A stretch of 64,000 bases of DNA from Calliopsis andreniformis (lineage: Eukaryota > Arthropoda > Insecta > Hymenoptera > Andrenidae): assembly GCF_051401765.1 (NCBI RefSeq), contig NW_027480464.1, positions 372,001-436,000 on the forward strand, read 5' to 3'. Position numbers and translations under genes: made by a program. Below the pieces are notes generated by a model. That model made no database searches. It saw only the letters and a program-made list of their open reading frames with translations, and had not been told where the DNA came from. The first letter of the stretch is position 1, and each line of letters starts with the position of its first letter. Shown here piece by piece: positions 24,961 to 37,407 of the stretch.

Positions 24961-26690
24961 ATACTCTATCCTCAACTCTCAATCCTCATTCTTCAATCCT
25001 CAATACCCAATCCTCAATCTTCAAACCTCTATCCACAAACATCAATTCTCGTCACTCAACCCTCAACACTCAGTCCTCAATCTTCAATCCTCAATCATCA
25101 ATCCTCAATCTTCAATCCTCAATACTCAATCTTCAATACTCAATCCTCAATTCTCAATTCTCAATACTCAGTCTTCAATCCTCAATTCTCAATCCTCAAT
25201 CCTCAATCCTCATTCTTCAATCCTCAATACCCAATATTCAATCTTCAATCCCTAATCCTCAATCCTCAATCCTCAATCCTCAATCATCAATCCTCAATCC
25301 TCAGTCCTCAATCCTCAATCTTCAACACTCAATCCTCAATCCTCAACCTTCAATACTCAATACTCAATCTTCAATCCTCAATACTCAGTCTTCAGTCCTC
25401 AATCCTCAATCCTCAAGCCTCAATCCTCAATCCTCAATCATCGGTCCTCAATCCTCAATCGTCAATCTCCAATCCTGAATACTCAACCTTCAATCCTCAA
25501 TCCTCAATCCTCAATCCTCAATCCTCAATCCTCGTCCTTCAATCCTCAATACCCAATCCTCAATCTTCAATCCTCAATCCTCAATCCTCAAGCGTCAATC
25601 CTCAATTCTCAATGCTCAACCCTCAATCCTCAGTCCTCAAACCTCAATCCGGAATCCTCAATCCTGAATCCTCAATCTTCAGCCGTCGGTCCTCAACAAT
25701 CAATTGTCAATTCTCAATCCTCAATAGAATATCCTCAAATCACAGTTTTCAATACCCAATCCCCATTCTTCAATCTTCAAATCTCAATCCACAAACATCA
25801 ATTCTCATCACTCAACCCTCAACACTCAGTCCTCAATCTTCAATCCTCAATCCTCAATCCTCAATCTTCAATCCTCAATACTCAATCTTCAATCCTCAAT
25901 CCTCAACTCTCAATCTTCAATACTCAATCCTCAATCCTCAATCCACAATCCTCAATCCTCAATCCTCATTCTTCAATAGTCAATACCCAATCCTCAATCT
26001 TCAACCCTCAATCCTCAATCCTCAGTTCTCAATATTCAATCCTCTATTCTCAGACCTCAAACATCAATACTCAAACCTCAGTCCTCGTCCTCAATCCACA
26101 ACGCTCAATCCTCAATCCTCAATCTTGGATCCTCATTCCTCAGTCCCCAATCCTCAATCCTCAGTCCTCAAACCTCAATGCTGAGTCCTCAATCCTGAAT
26201 CCTCAATCTTCAGCCCTCAGTCCTATACAATCAGTTGTCAATCCTCAATCCTCAATAGAATGTCACCAATTCACAGCTTTCATTACTCAATACTCAATCT
26301 GCAATCTTCAAATCTCTATCCACAAACATCAATTCTCATCACTCAACCCTCAACACTCAGTCCTCAATCTTCAATCCTCAATCCTCAATCCTCAATCTTC
26401 AATCCTCAATACTCAATCTTAAATCCTCAACCCTCAATACTCAATCCTCAATCCTCAACCCTCAATCCTCAGTCCTCAAACCTCAATCCGGAATCCTCAA
26501 TCCTGAATCCTCAATCTTCAGCCGTCGGTCCTCAACAATCAATTGTCAATCCTCAATCCTCAATAGAATATCCTCAAATCACAGTTTTCAATACTCAGTC
26601 CCCATTCTTCAATCTTCAAATCTCAATCCACAAACATCAATTCTCATCACTCAAACCTCAACACTCAGTCCTCACTCTTCAATCCTCAAT
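24961..26690. repeat. Segment with A-double-prime pair flanking an A cassette
   Basis: The first 700 bp carry no cassette and include CAATCATCGGTCC near 25436. Cassettes follow at 25725 (A-double-prime), 26256 (A, with AATGTCACC at unit 2) and 26564 (A-double-prime). The stretch 25096-25290 resembles 33436-33660, which lies just after the 2,256-bp triplet, so the array appears to rejoin this neighbourhood on the far side of the amplification. Confidence 0.8.
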
Positions 26691-28946
26691 CCTCAATCCT
26701 CAATCTTCAATCCTCAATACTCAATCTTCAATCCTCAATCCTCAATTCTCAATCTTCAATACTCAATCCTCAATCCTCAATCCACAGTCCTCAATCCTCA
26801 ATCCTCATTCTTCAATCCTCAATACCCAATCCTCAATCTTCAATCCTCAATCCTCAATTCTCAATCATCATCCTCAATACTCAATCTTCAATCCTCAATC
26901 CTCAACTCTCAATCTTCAATACACAATTCTCAATCCTCAATCCACAATCCTCAATCCTCAATCCTCATTCTTCAATAATCAATACCCAATCCTCAATCTT
27001 CAATCCTCAATCCTCAATCCTCAATTCTCAATACTCAATCCTCTATTCTCAGACCTCAAACATCAATACTAAAACCTCAGTCCTCGTCCTCAATCCACAA
27101 CCCTCAATCCTCAATCCTCAATCCTCAATCCTCATTCTTCAATCCTCAATACCCAATCCTCAATATTCAATCCTCAATCCTCAATCCTCATTCCTCAATC
27201 CTCAATCCTCTTCCTTCAATCCTCAATACCCAATCCTCAACCTTCAATCCTGAATCCTCAATCCCTAATTCTCAACCCTCAATCCTCAGTCCTCAGTCCT
27301 CAAATCTCAATCCTCAAACCTCAGTCCTCATCCTCGATACTCAATCCTCAATCCTCAATCCTCAATCTTCAATCCTCAATACTCAATCTTCAACCCGCAA
27401 TCCTCAGTCCTCAAACCTCAATTCTGAATCCTCAATCCTGCATCCTCAATCTACAACCCTCAGTCGTCAACAATCAGTTGCCAATCCTCAATCCCCAATA
27501 GAATACCCACAATTCACAGCTTTCAATACTCAATACTCAATCTGCAATCTTCAAATCTCTATCCACAAGCATCAATTCTCATCACTAAACCCTGAACTCT
27601 CAGTTCTCAATGTTCAATCCTAAAATCCTCAATTCTCAATCTTCAATCCTCAATACTGAATCTTCAATCCTCAATCCTCAATCCTCAATCCTCAATCCTC
27701 AATCCTCAATCCTCAGTAATCAATCCTCAATCTTCAATGCTCAATCGTCAATCCTCAGTCCTCAATCCTCAATCCTCAATTCTTGTTCCTCAAACCTCAA
27801 TCCTCAACCCTCAGTCCTCATCCTCAATTCTCAATTCTCAATACTCAATCCTCAATCCTCAATCCTCAACCGTCAGTGCTCGTCCTCAATCATCAGCCCT
27901 CAATACTCAATCCTCTATTTTCAATCCTCAACACTCAATATTCACTCCTCAATCCTCAATCCTCAATCCTCAATATTCAAACCTAAATCCTCAACCCTCA
28001 ATCTTCAATCCTCATTCTTCAATCCTCAATACCCAATACTCAATCTTCAATCCTCAATCCTCAATCCTCAATTCTCAATCCTCAATCCTCAGTCCTCAGT
28101 CCTGAAACCTCAATCCTCAACCCTCAGCCCTCATCCTCAATCCTCAATCCTCAATCCTCAATCCTCAATCTTCAATCCTCAATACTCAATCTTCAATAAT
28201 CAATCCTCAATTCTCAATCCTCAATACTCAATCCTCAATCGTCAATCCTCAATCCCAAATCCTCAATCTTCAATCCTCAATCCTCAATCCTCAATCTTTA
28301 ATCCTCAATCCTCATTCCTCAATCCTCAATCCTCAACCTTCAACCCTCAATCCTCAATCTTCAATCCTCAATACTCAATCCTTAATCCTCAATCCTGAAT
28401 CCTCAATCTTCAGCCCTCACTCCTCAACAATCAGTTGTCAATCCTCAATCCTCAATAGAATATCATCAATTCACAGTTTTCATTACTCAATACTCAATCT
28501 GCAATCTTCAAATCTCTATCCACAAACATCAATTCTCATCACTCAACCCTCAACACTCAGTCCCCAATCCTCAATATTCAATCCTCAATTCTCAATCCTC
28601 AATACACAATCCTCAACCTTCAATCCTCAATACTCAGTCTTCAATGCTCAATCCTCAATCCTGAATCGTCAATTCTCAAACTTCAATCCTCAATCCTCAA
28701 TCCTCAATTCTCAATCCTCAATCCTCAGGCCTCAAACCTCAATCCTTAATCCTCAATCCTGCATCCTCAATCTTCAGCACTCACTCCTCAACAATCAGTT
28801 GTCAATCCTCAATCCTCAATAGAATATCATCAATTCACAGTTTTCATTACTCAATACTCAATCTGCAATCTTCAAATCTCTATCCACAAACATGAATTCT
28901 CATCACTCAACCCTCATCACTCAGTCCTCAATCTTCAATCCTCAAT
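26691..28946. repeat. 2,256-bp higher-order unit, copy 1
   Basis: The cassettes are family A types at 27499 (AATACCC at unit 2), 28456 and 28820. Spacing within and to the next copy is 957, 364 and 935 bp, summing to 2,256. The left edge is placed where the match to copy 2 starts, after two mismatches near 26674 and 26690. Landmarks include CAATCCTAAAATCC near 27615 and CCGTCAGTGCTCGTCC near 27870. The length is not a multiple of seven (322 heptamers plus 2 bases). Confidence 0.92.
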
Positions 28947-31202
28947 CATCAATCCTCAATCTTCAATCCTCAATACTCAATCTTCAATCCTCAATCCTCA
29001 ATTCTCAATCTTCAATACTCAATCCTCAATCCTCAATCCACAGTCCTCAATCCTCAATCCTCATTCTTCAATCCTCAATACCCAATCCTCAATCTTCAAT
29101 CCTCAATCCTCAATTCTCAATCATCATCCTCAATACTCAATCTTCAATCCTCAATCCTCAACTCTCAATCTTCAATACACAATTCTCAATCCTCAATCCA
29201 CAATCCTCAATCCTCAATCCTCATTCTTCAATAATCAATACCCAATCCTCAATCTTCAATCCTCAATCCTCAATCCTCAATTCTCAATACTCAATCCTCT
29301 ATTCTCAGACCTCAAACATCAATACTAAAACCTCAGTCCTCGTCCTCAATCCACAACCCTCAATCCTCAATCCTCAATCCTCAATCCTCATTCTTCAATC
29401 CTCAATACCCAATCCTCAATATTCAATCCTCAATCCTCAATCCTCATTCCTCAATCCTCAATCCTCTTCCTTCAATCCTCAATACCCAATCCTCAACCTT
29501 CAATCCTGAATCCTCAATCCCTAATTCTCAACCCTCAATCCTCAGTCCTCAGTCCTCAAATCTCAATCCTCAAACCTCAGTCCTCATCCTCGATACTCAA
29601 TCCTCAATCCTCAATCCTCAATCTTCAATCCTCAATACTCAATCTTCAACCCGCAATCCTCAGTCCTCAAACCTCAATTCTGAATCCTCAATCCTGCATC
29701 CTCAATCTACAACCCTCAGTCGTCAACAATCAGTTGCCAATCCTCAATCCCCAATAGAATACCCACAATTCACAGCTTTCAATACTCAATACTCAATCTG
29801 CAATCTTCAAATCTCTATCCACAAGCATCAATTCTCATCACTAAACCCTGAACTCTCAGTTCTCAATGTTCAATCCTAAAATCCTCAATTCTCAATCTTC
29901 AATCCTCAATACTGAATCTTCAATCCTCAATCCTCAATCCTCAATCCTCAATCCTCAATCCTCAATCCTCAGTAATCAATCCTCAATCTTCAATGCTCAA
30001 TCGTCAATCCTCAGTCCTCAATCCTCAATCCTCAATTCTTGTTCCTCAAACCTCAATCCTCAACCCTCAGTCCTCATCCTCAATTCTCAATTCTCAATAC
30101 TCAATCCTCAATCCTCAATCCTCAACCGTCAGTGCTCGTCCTCAATCATCAGCCCTCAATACTCAATCCTCTATTTTCAATCCTCAACACTCAATATTCA
30201 CTCCTCAATCCTCAATCCTCAATCCTCAATATTCAAACCTAAATCCTCAACCCTCAATCTTCAATCCTCATTCTTCAATCCTCAATACCCAATACTCAAT
30301 CTTCAATCCTCAATCCTCAATCCTCAATTCTCAATCCTCAATCCTCAGTCCTCAGTCCTGAAACCTCAATCCTCAACCCTCAGCCCTCATCCTCAATCCT
30401 CAATCCTCAATCCTCAATCCTCAATCTTCAATCCTCAATACTCAATCTTCAATAATCAATCCTCAATTCTCAATCCTCAATACTCAATCCTCAATCGTCA
30501 ATCCTCAATCCCAAATCCTCAATCTTCAATCCTCAATCCTCAATCCTCAATCTTTAATCCTCAATCCTCAATCCTCAATCCTCAATCCTCAACCTTCAAC
30601 CCTCAATCCTCAATCTTCAATCCTCAATCCTCAATCCTTAATCCTCAATCCTGAATCCTCAATCTTCAGCCCTCACTCCTCAACAATCAGTTGTCAATCC
30701 TCAATCCTCAATAGAATATCATCAATTCACAGTTTTCATTACTCAATACTCAATCTGCAATCTTCAAATCTCTATCCACAAACATCAATTCTCATCACTC
30801 AACCCTCAACACTCAGTCCCCAATCCTCAATATTCAATCCTCAATTCTCAATCCTCAATACACAATCCTCAACCTTCAATCCTCAATACTCAGTCTTCAA
30901 TGCTCAATCCTCAATCCTGAATCGTCAATTCTCAAACTTCAATCCTCAATCCTCAATCCTCAATTCTCAATCCTCAATCCTCAGGCCTCAAACCTCAATC
31001 CTTAATCCTCAATCCTGCATCCTCAATCTTCAGCACTCACTCCTCAACAATCAGTTGTCAATCCTCAATCCTCAATAGAATATCATCAATTCACAGTTTT
31101 CATTACTCAATACTCAATCTGCAATCTTCAAATCTCTATCCACAAACATGAATTCTCATCACTCAACCCTCATCACTCAGTCCTCAATCTTCAATCCTCA
31201 AT
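28947..31202. repeat. 2,256-bp higher-order unit, copy 2
   Basis: Cassettes lie at 29755, 30712 and 31076, each exactly 2,256 bp after copy 1. The differences I could see from copy 1 are TCAATCC for TCATTCC near 30571 and CAATCC for CAATAC near 30636. This is far more similar than any two cassettes elsewhere, so the duplication is recent, or corrected by gene conversion, or an assembly effect. Confidence 0.93.
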
Positions 31203-33480
31203 CATCAATCCTCAATCTTCAATCCTCAATACTCAATCTTCAATCCTCAATCCTCAATTCTCAATCTTCAATACTCAATCCTCAATCCTCAATCCACAGT
31301 CCTCAATCCTCAATCCTCATTCTTCAATCCTCAATACCCAATCCTCAATCTTCAATCCTCAATCCTCAATTCTCAATCATCATCCTCAATACTCAATCTT
31401 CAATCCTCAATCCTCAACTCTCAATCTTCAATACACAATTCTCAATCCTCAATCCACAATCCTCAATCCTCAATCCTCATTCTTCAATAATCAATACCCA
31501 ATCCTCAATCTTCAATCCTCAATCCTCAATCCTCAATTCTCAATACTCAATCCTCTATTCTCAGACCTCAAACATCAATACTAAAACCTCAGTCCTCGTC
31601 CTCAATCCACAACCCTCAATCCTCAATCCTCAATCCTCAATCCTCATTCTTCAATCCTCAATACCCAATCCTCAATATTCAATCCTCAATCCTCAATCCT
31701 CATTCCTCAATCCTCAATCCTCTTCCTTCAATCCTCAATACCCAATCCTCAACCTTCAATCCTGAATCCTCAATCCCTAATTCTCAACCCTCAATCCTCA
31801 GTCCTCAGTCCTCAAATCTCAATCCTCAAACCTCAGTCCTCATCCTCGATACTCAATCCTCAATCCTCAATCCTCAATCTTCAATCCTCAATACTCAATC
31901 TTCAACCCGCAATCCTCAGTCCTCAAACCTCAATTCTGAATCCTCAATCCTGCATCCTCAATCTACAACCCTCAGTCGTCAACAATCAGTTGCCAATCCT
32001 CAATCCCCAATAGAATACCCACAATTCACAGCTTTCAATACTCAATACTCAATCTGCAATCTTCAAATCTCTATCCACAAACATCAATTCTCATCACTAA
32101 ACCCTGAACTCTCAGTTCTCAATGTTCAATCCTAAAATCCTCAATTCTCAATCTTCAATCCTCAATACTGAATCTTCAATCCTCAATCCTCAATCCTCAA
32201 TCCTCAATCCTCAATCCTCAATCCTCAGTAATCAATCCTCAACCTTCAATGCTCAATCGTCAATCCTCAGTCCTCAATCCTCAATCCTCAATTCCTGTTC
32301 CTCAAACCTCAATCCTCAACCCTCAGTCCTCATCCTCAATTCTCAATTCTCAATACTCAATCCTCAATCCTCAATCCTCAACCGTCAGTGCTCGTCCTCA
32401 ATCATCAGCCCTCAATACTCAATCCTCTATTTTCAATCCTCAACACTCAATATTCACTCCTCAATCCTCAATCCTCAATCCTCAATATTCAAACCTAAAT
32501 CCTCAACCCTCAATCTTCAATCCTCATTCTTCAATCCTCAATACCCAATACTCAATCTTCAATCCTCAATCCTCAATCCTCAATTCTCAATCCTCAATCC
32601 TCAGTCCTCAGTCCTGAAACCTCAATCCTCAACCCTCAGCCCTCATCCTCAATCCTCAATCCTCAATCCTCAATCCTCAATCTTCAATCCTCAATACTCA
32701 ATCTTCAATAATCAATCCTCAATTCTCAATCCTCAATACTCAATCCTCAATCGTCAATCCTCAATCCCAAATCCTCAATCTTCAATCCTCAATCCTCAAT
32801 CCTCAATCTTTAATCCTCAATCCTCAATCCTCAATCCTCAATCCTCAACCTTCAACCCTCAATCCTCAATCTTCAATCCTCAATCCTCAATCCTTAATCC
32901 TCAATCCTGAATCCTCAATCTTCAGCCCTCACTCCTCAACAATCAGTTGTCAATCCTCAATCCTCAATAGAATATCATCAATTCACAGTTTTCATTACTC
33001 AATACTCAATCTGCAATCTTCAAATCTCTATCCACAAACATCAATTCTCATCACTCAACCCTCAACACTCAGTCCCCAATCCTCAATATTCAATCCTCAA
33101 TTCTCAATCCTCAATACACAATCCTCAACCTTCAATCCTCAATACTCAGTCTTCAATGCTCAATCCTCAATCCTGAATCGTCAATTCTCAAACTTCAATC
33201 CTCAATCCTCAATCCTCAATTCTCAATCCTCAATCCTCAGGCCTCAAACCTCAATCCTTAATCCTCAATCCTGCATCCTCAATCTTCAGCACTCACTCCT
33301 CAACAATCAGTTGTCAATCCTCAATCCTCAATAGAATATCATCAATTCACAGTTTTCATTACTCAATACTCAATCTGCAATCTTCAAATCTCTATCCACA
33401 AACATGAATTCTCATCACTCAACCCTCATCACTCAGTCCTCAATCTTCAATCCTCAATCATCAATCCTCAATCTTCAATC
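31203..33480. repeat. 2,256-bp higher-order unit, copy 3 and right junction
   Basis: Cassettes lie at 32011, 32968 and 33332. Differences from copy 2 include ACAAACA for ACAAGCA near 32080, TCAACCT for TCAATCT near 32241 and CAATTCCTG for CAATTCTTG near 32290. The match ends near 33480, where CAATCTTCAATCTTC replaces CAATCTTCAATCC and 25.1-kb-like sequence begins. Confidence 0.92.
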
Positions 33481-35050
33481 TTCAATCCTCAATACTCAAT
33501 CTTCAATACTCAATCCTCAATTCTCAATCCCCAATACTCAGTCTTCAATCCTCAATCCTCAATCCTCAATCCTCAATCCTCATTCTTCGATCCTCAATCC
33601 CCAATATTCAATCTTCAATCCCTAATCCTCAATCCTCAATCCTCAATCCTCAATCATCAATTCTCAATCCTCAGTCCTCAATCCTCAATCCTCATGCTTC
33701 ACTCCTCAATACCCAATCCTCAATCTTCAAACCTCTATCCACAAACATCAATTCTCATCACTCAACCCTCAACACTCAGTCCTCAATCTTCAATCCTCAA
33801 TCATCAATCCTCAATCTTCAATCCTCAATACTCAATCCTCAATCCTCAATCCTCAGTCCTCAAGCCTCAATCCTCAATCATCAAACCTCAATCCTCAACC
33901 GTCAGTCCTCGTCCTCAATCCTCAACCCTCAATCCTCAATCCTCTATCATCAATCCTCAACACTCAAGATTCACTCCTCAATCCTCAATCCTCAATCCTC
34001 AATCTTCAATCCTAAATCCTCAACCCTCAATCCTCAATCCTCATTCTTCAATCCTCAATACCCAATCCTCATTCTTCAATCCTCAATCCTCAATCCTCAA
34101 TTCTCAATCCTCAATCCTCAGTCCTCAGTCCTGAAACATCAATCCTCAACCCTCAGCCCTCACCCTCAATCCTCAATCCTCAATCCTCAATCCTCAATCC
34201 TCAATCTTCAATCCTCAATACTCAATCTTCAATAATCAATCCTCAATTCTCAATCCTCAATACACAATCCTCAAACGTCAATCCTCAATCCCAAATCATC
34301 AATCTTCAATCCTCAATCCTCAATTCTCAATCCTCAATCCCCAATCCTCAATCTTCAATCCTCAACACTCACTCTGCAATATTCAATCGTCAATCCTCAA
34401 TCCTCAATCCTCACTCTTCAATATTCAATATCCAATCCTCAATCTTCAATCCTCAATCCTCAATCCTGAATTCTCAATCCTCAATCCTCAATCCTCAATC
34501 ATCAAACCTCAATCCTCAACCGTCAGTCCTCGTCCTCAATCCTCAACCCTCAATCCTCAATCCTCTATCATCAATCCTCAACACTCAATATTCACTCCTC
34601 AATCCTCAATCCTCAATCCTCAATATTCAATCCTCGATACTCAGTCTTCAATCCTCAATACTCAATCTTCAATCCTCAATCTTCAATCCTCAATCCTCAA
34701 TCCTCAATCCCCAATCATCAGTCTTCAATCCTCAATACTCAATCTTCAGTCCTCAATCCTCAATCCTCAATCCTCAATCCTCAATCCTCGATCCTCAATC
34801 CTCAATCCTCATTCTTCAATCCTCAATACCCAATCCTCAATCTTCAATCCTCAATCCTCAATCCTCAATTCTCAATCCTCAACCCTCAGTCCTCAGTCCT
34901 CTAACGTCAATCCTCAACACTCAGCCCTCATCCCCAATCCTTAGTTCTCAATCCTCAATCCTCAATTTTCAATACTCAATACTCAATCTTCAACCCTCAA
35001 TCCTCATTCCTCAAACCTCAATCCCAAATCCTCGATCCTGAATCCTCAAT
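33481..35050. repeat. Longest cassette-free stretch of the left domain
   Basis: No cassette lies between 33332 and 35099. The stretch holds TCAATCC units with phrases such as CCGTCAGTCCTCGTCC (near 33898 and 34520) and CAACACTCAATATTCACTCC, which are shared in part with the interior of the 2,256-bp unit. Near 34911 TCTAACGTCAATCC with CCCCAATCCTTAGTTC is matched only near 62305. I see no unique sequence. Confidence 0.8.
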
Positions 35051-37407
35051 CTTCAGCTCTCAGTCCTCAAAAATCAATTGTCAATCCTTAATCCTCAATA
35101 GAATATCCTCAATTCACTGATTTCAATACTCAATCCCCATTCTTCAATCTTCAAATCTCAATCCACAAACATCAGTTCTCGTCACTCAACCATCAACACT
35201 CAGTCCTCAATCTTCAATCCTCATTCCTCAATCCTCAGTATTCAATCCTCAATACTCAATCCTCAATACTCAATGCACAATTCTCAATCCTCAGTAATCA
35301 ATCCTCAATCGCCAATCCTTAATCCCCAATCCTCAATCTTCAATCCTCAATCCTCAATCCTCAATGCTCAATCCGCAATATTCAACACACAACCCTCAAC
35401 CATCAATCCTCAATACTCAACCATCAATCCACAGTTCTCAATACTCAATAGAATATCCTGAATTCTCATGGTGCAATACTCAATCCACAAAATTCAATAA
35501 TCAAATCTCAGTCCTCAAACATCAATTCTCAACACTCAATCCTCAATACTCAGTCCTCTGTCTTCAATCCTCCATCCTCAATCCTCAATCCTCAAGCGTC
35601 AATCCTCAATTCTCAATCCTCAACCCTCAATCCTCAGTCCTCAAACCTCAATCTTCAATACTCAACCCTCAATCCTCAATCCACAATCCTCAATCCTCAA
35701 TCCTCATTCTTCAATAATCAATACCCAATCCTCAATCTTCAATCCTGAATCCTCAATCCTCAATTCTCAATCCTCAATCCTCTATCCTCAGACCTCAAAC
35801 ATCAATACTCAAACCTCAGTCCTCGTCCTCAATCCACAACCCTCAATCCACATTCCTCAATCCTCCATCCTCAATCCTCAGTCCTCAAACCTCAATGCTG
35901 AATCCTCAATCCTGAATCCTCAATCTTCAGACCTCAGTCATCAACAATCAGTTGTCAATCCTCAATCCTCCATAGAATATCCTCAATTCATAGTTTTCAA
36001 TACTCTATGCTCAATCTGCAATCTTCAAACCTCTGTCCACAAACAACAATTCCCATTACTCAACCCTCAACACTCAGTCCTCAATGTTCAATCGTCAATC
36101 CTCAATCCTCAATCGTCAATCTTCAATCCTCAATACACAATCTTCGATCCTCAATCCTCAATCCTCAATCCTCAATCCTCATTCCTCAATCCTCAATACC
36201 CAATCCTCAATCTTCAATCCTCAATCCTCAATCCTAAATCATCAATGCTCAATCCTCATTCATCAATCCTCAATACCCAATCCTCAATCTTCAATCCTCA
36301 ATCCTCAATCCTCAATCTTCAATCTTCAATACTCAATCCTCAACCCTCAATCCTCGGTCCTCAAACCTCAATTCTGAATACTCAATTCTGAATCCTCATT
36401 GCTGAATCCTCAATCTTCAGCTCTCAGTCATCAACAATCAGTTGTCAATCCTAAATCCTCAATAGAATATCCTCAATTCACAGTTTTCAATACTCAATAC
36501 TCAATCTGCAATCTTCAAACCTCTATCCACAATCATCAATTCTCATCACTCAACCCTCAACACTCAGTCCTCAATGCTCAATCCTCAATCCTCAATTCTC
36601 AATCTTCAATCCTCATTACTGAATCTTCAATCCACAATCCTCAATCCTCAATACTCAATCCTCAATCCTCAATCTTCAATCCTCAGTCCCCAATCCTCAA
36701 TCTTCAATCCTCAATACTCAATCTTCAATCCTCAATCCTCAATCCTCAACCCTCAATCCTGAATACTCAATCTTCAATCCTCAATCCTCAATCCTCAATC
36801 CTCAATCCTCAATCCTCAATCATCTATCCTCAATCTTCAATACTCAATCCTCAATCCCCAATCCTCAATCCTCAATACACAACCATCAATCCTCAGTTCT
36901 CAATACTCAATAGAATATCCTGAATTCTCAGGGTTCTATACTCAAACCTCAATCCTCAGCCCTGAGCCCTCATTCACAATCCTCAATCCTCAATCCTCAA
37001 TCGTCAATTCTCAATCCTCAATCCTCAGCCCTCAGTCCTCAAACCTCAATCCTCAACCCTCAGACCTCATCCTCAATCTTCAATCCTCAATCCTCAATCC
37101 TCAATACCCAATCCTCAATCTTCAATCCTCAATACTCAATCTTCAATCCTCAATCCTCAATCCTCAACACTCAATCCTCAATCCTCAATCCTCAATCCTC
37201 AATCCTCAATCCTGAATACTCAATCTTCAATCCTCAATCCTCAATCCTCAAACCTCAATTCTCAATCCTCAATCCTAAATCCTCAGTCCTCGAACCTCAA
37301 TTCTGAATCCGCATTCCTGAATCCTCAATCTTCAGCCCTCAGTCATCAACAATCAGTTGTCAATCCTCAATCCTCAATAGAATATCCTTAATTCACAGAT
37401 TTCAATA
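35051..37407. repeat. A-prime/B remnant followed by A and C cassettes
   Basis: A-prime (35099) and B (35449) keep the 350-bp spacing of the 1,288-bp unit, but A-double-prime and D are missing. Cassettes then follow at 35973 (A, lead-in CATAG), 36463 (A), 36911 (C with TCAGGGT) and 37378 (A, CCTTAATTCACAG). The part from about 35605 to 37415 is repeated at 42655-44465 at an offset of 7,050 bp. Confidence 0.86.
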
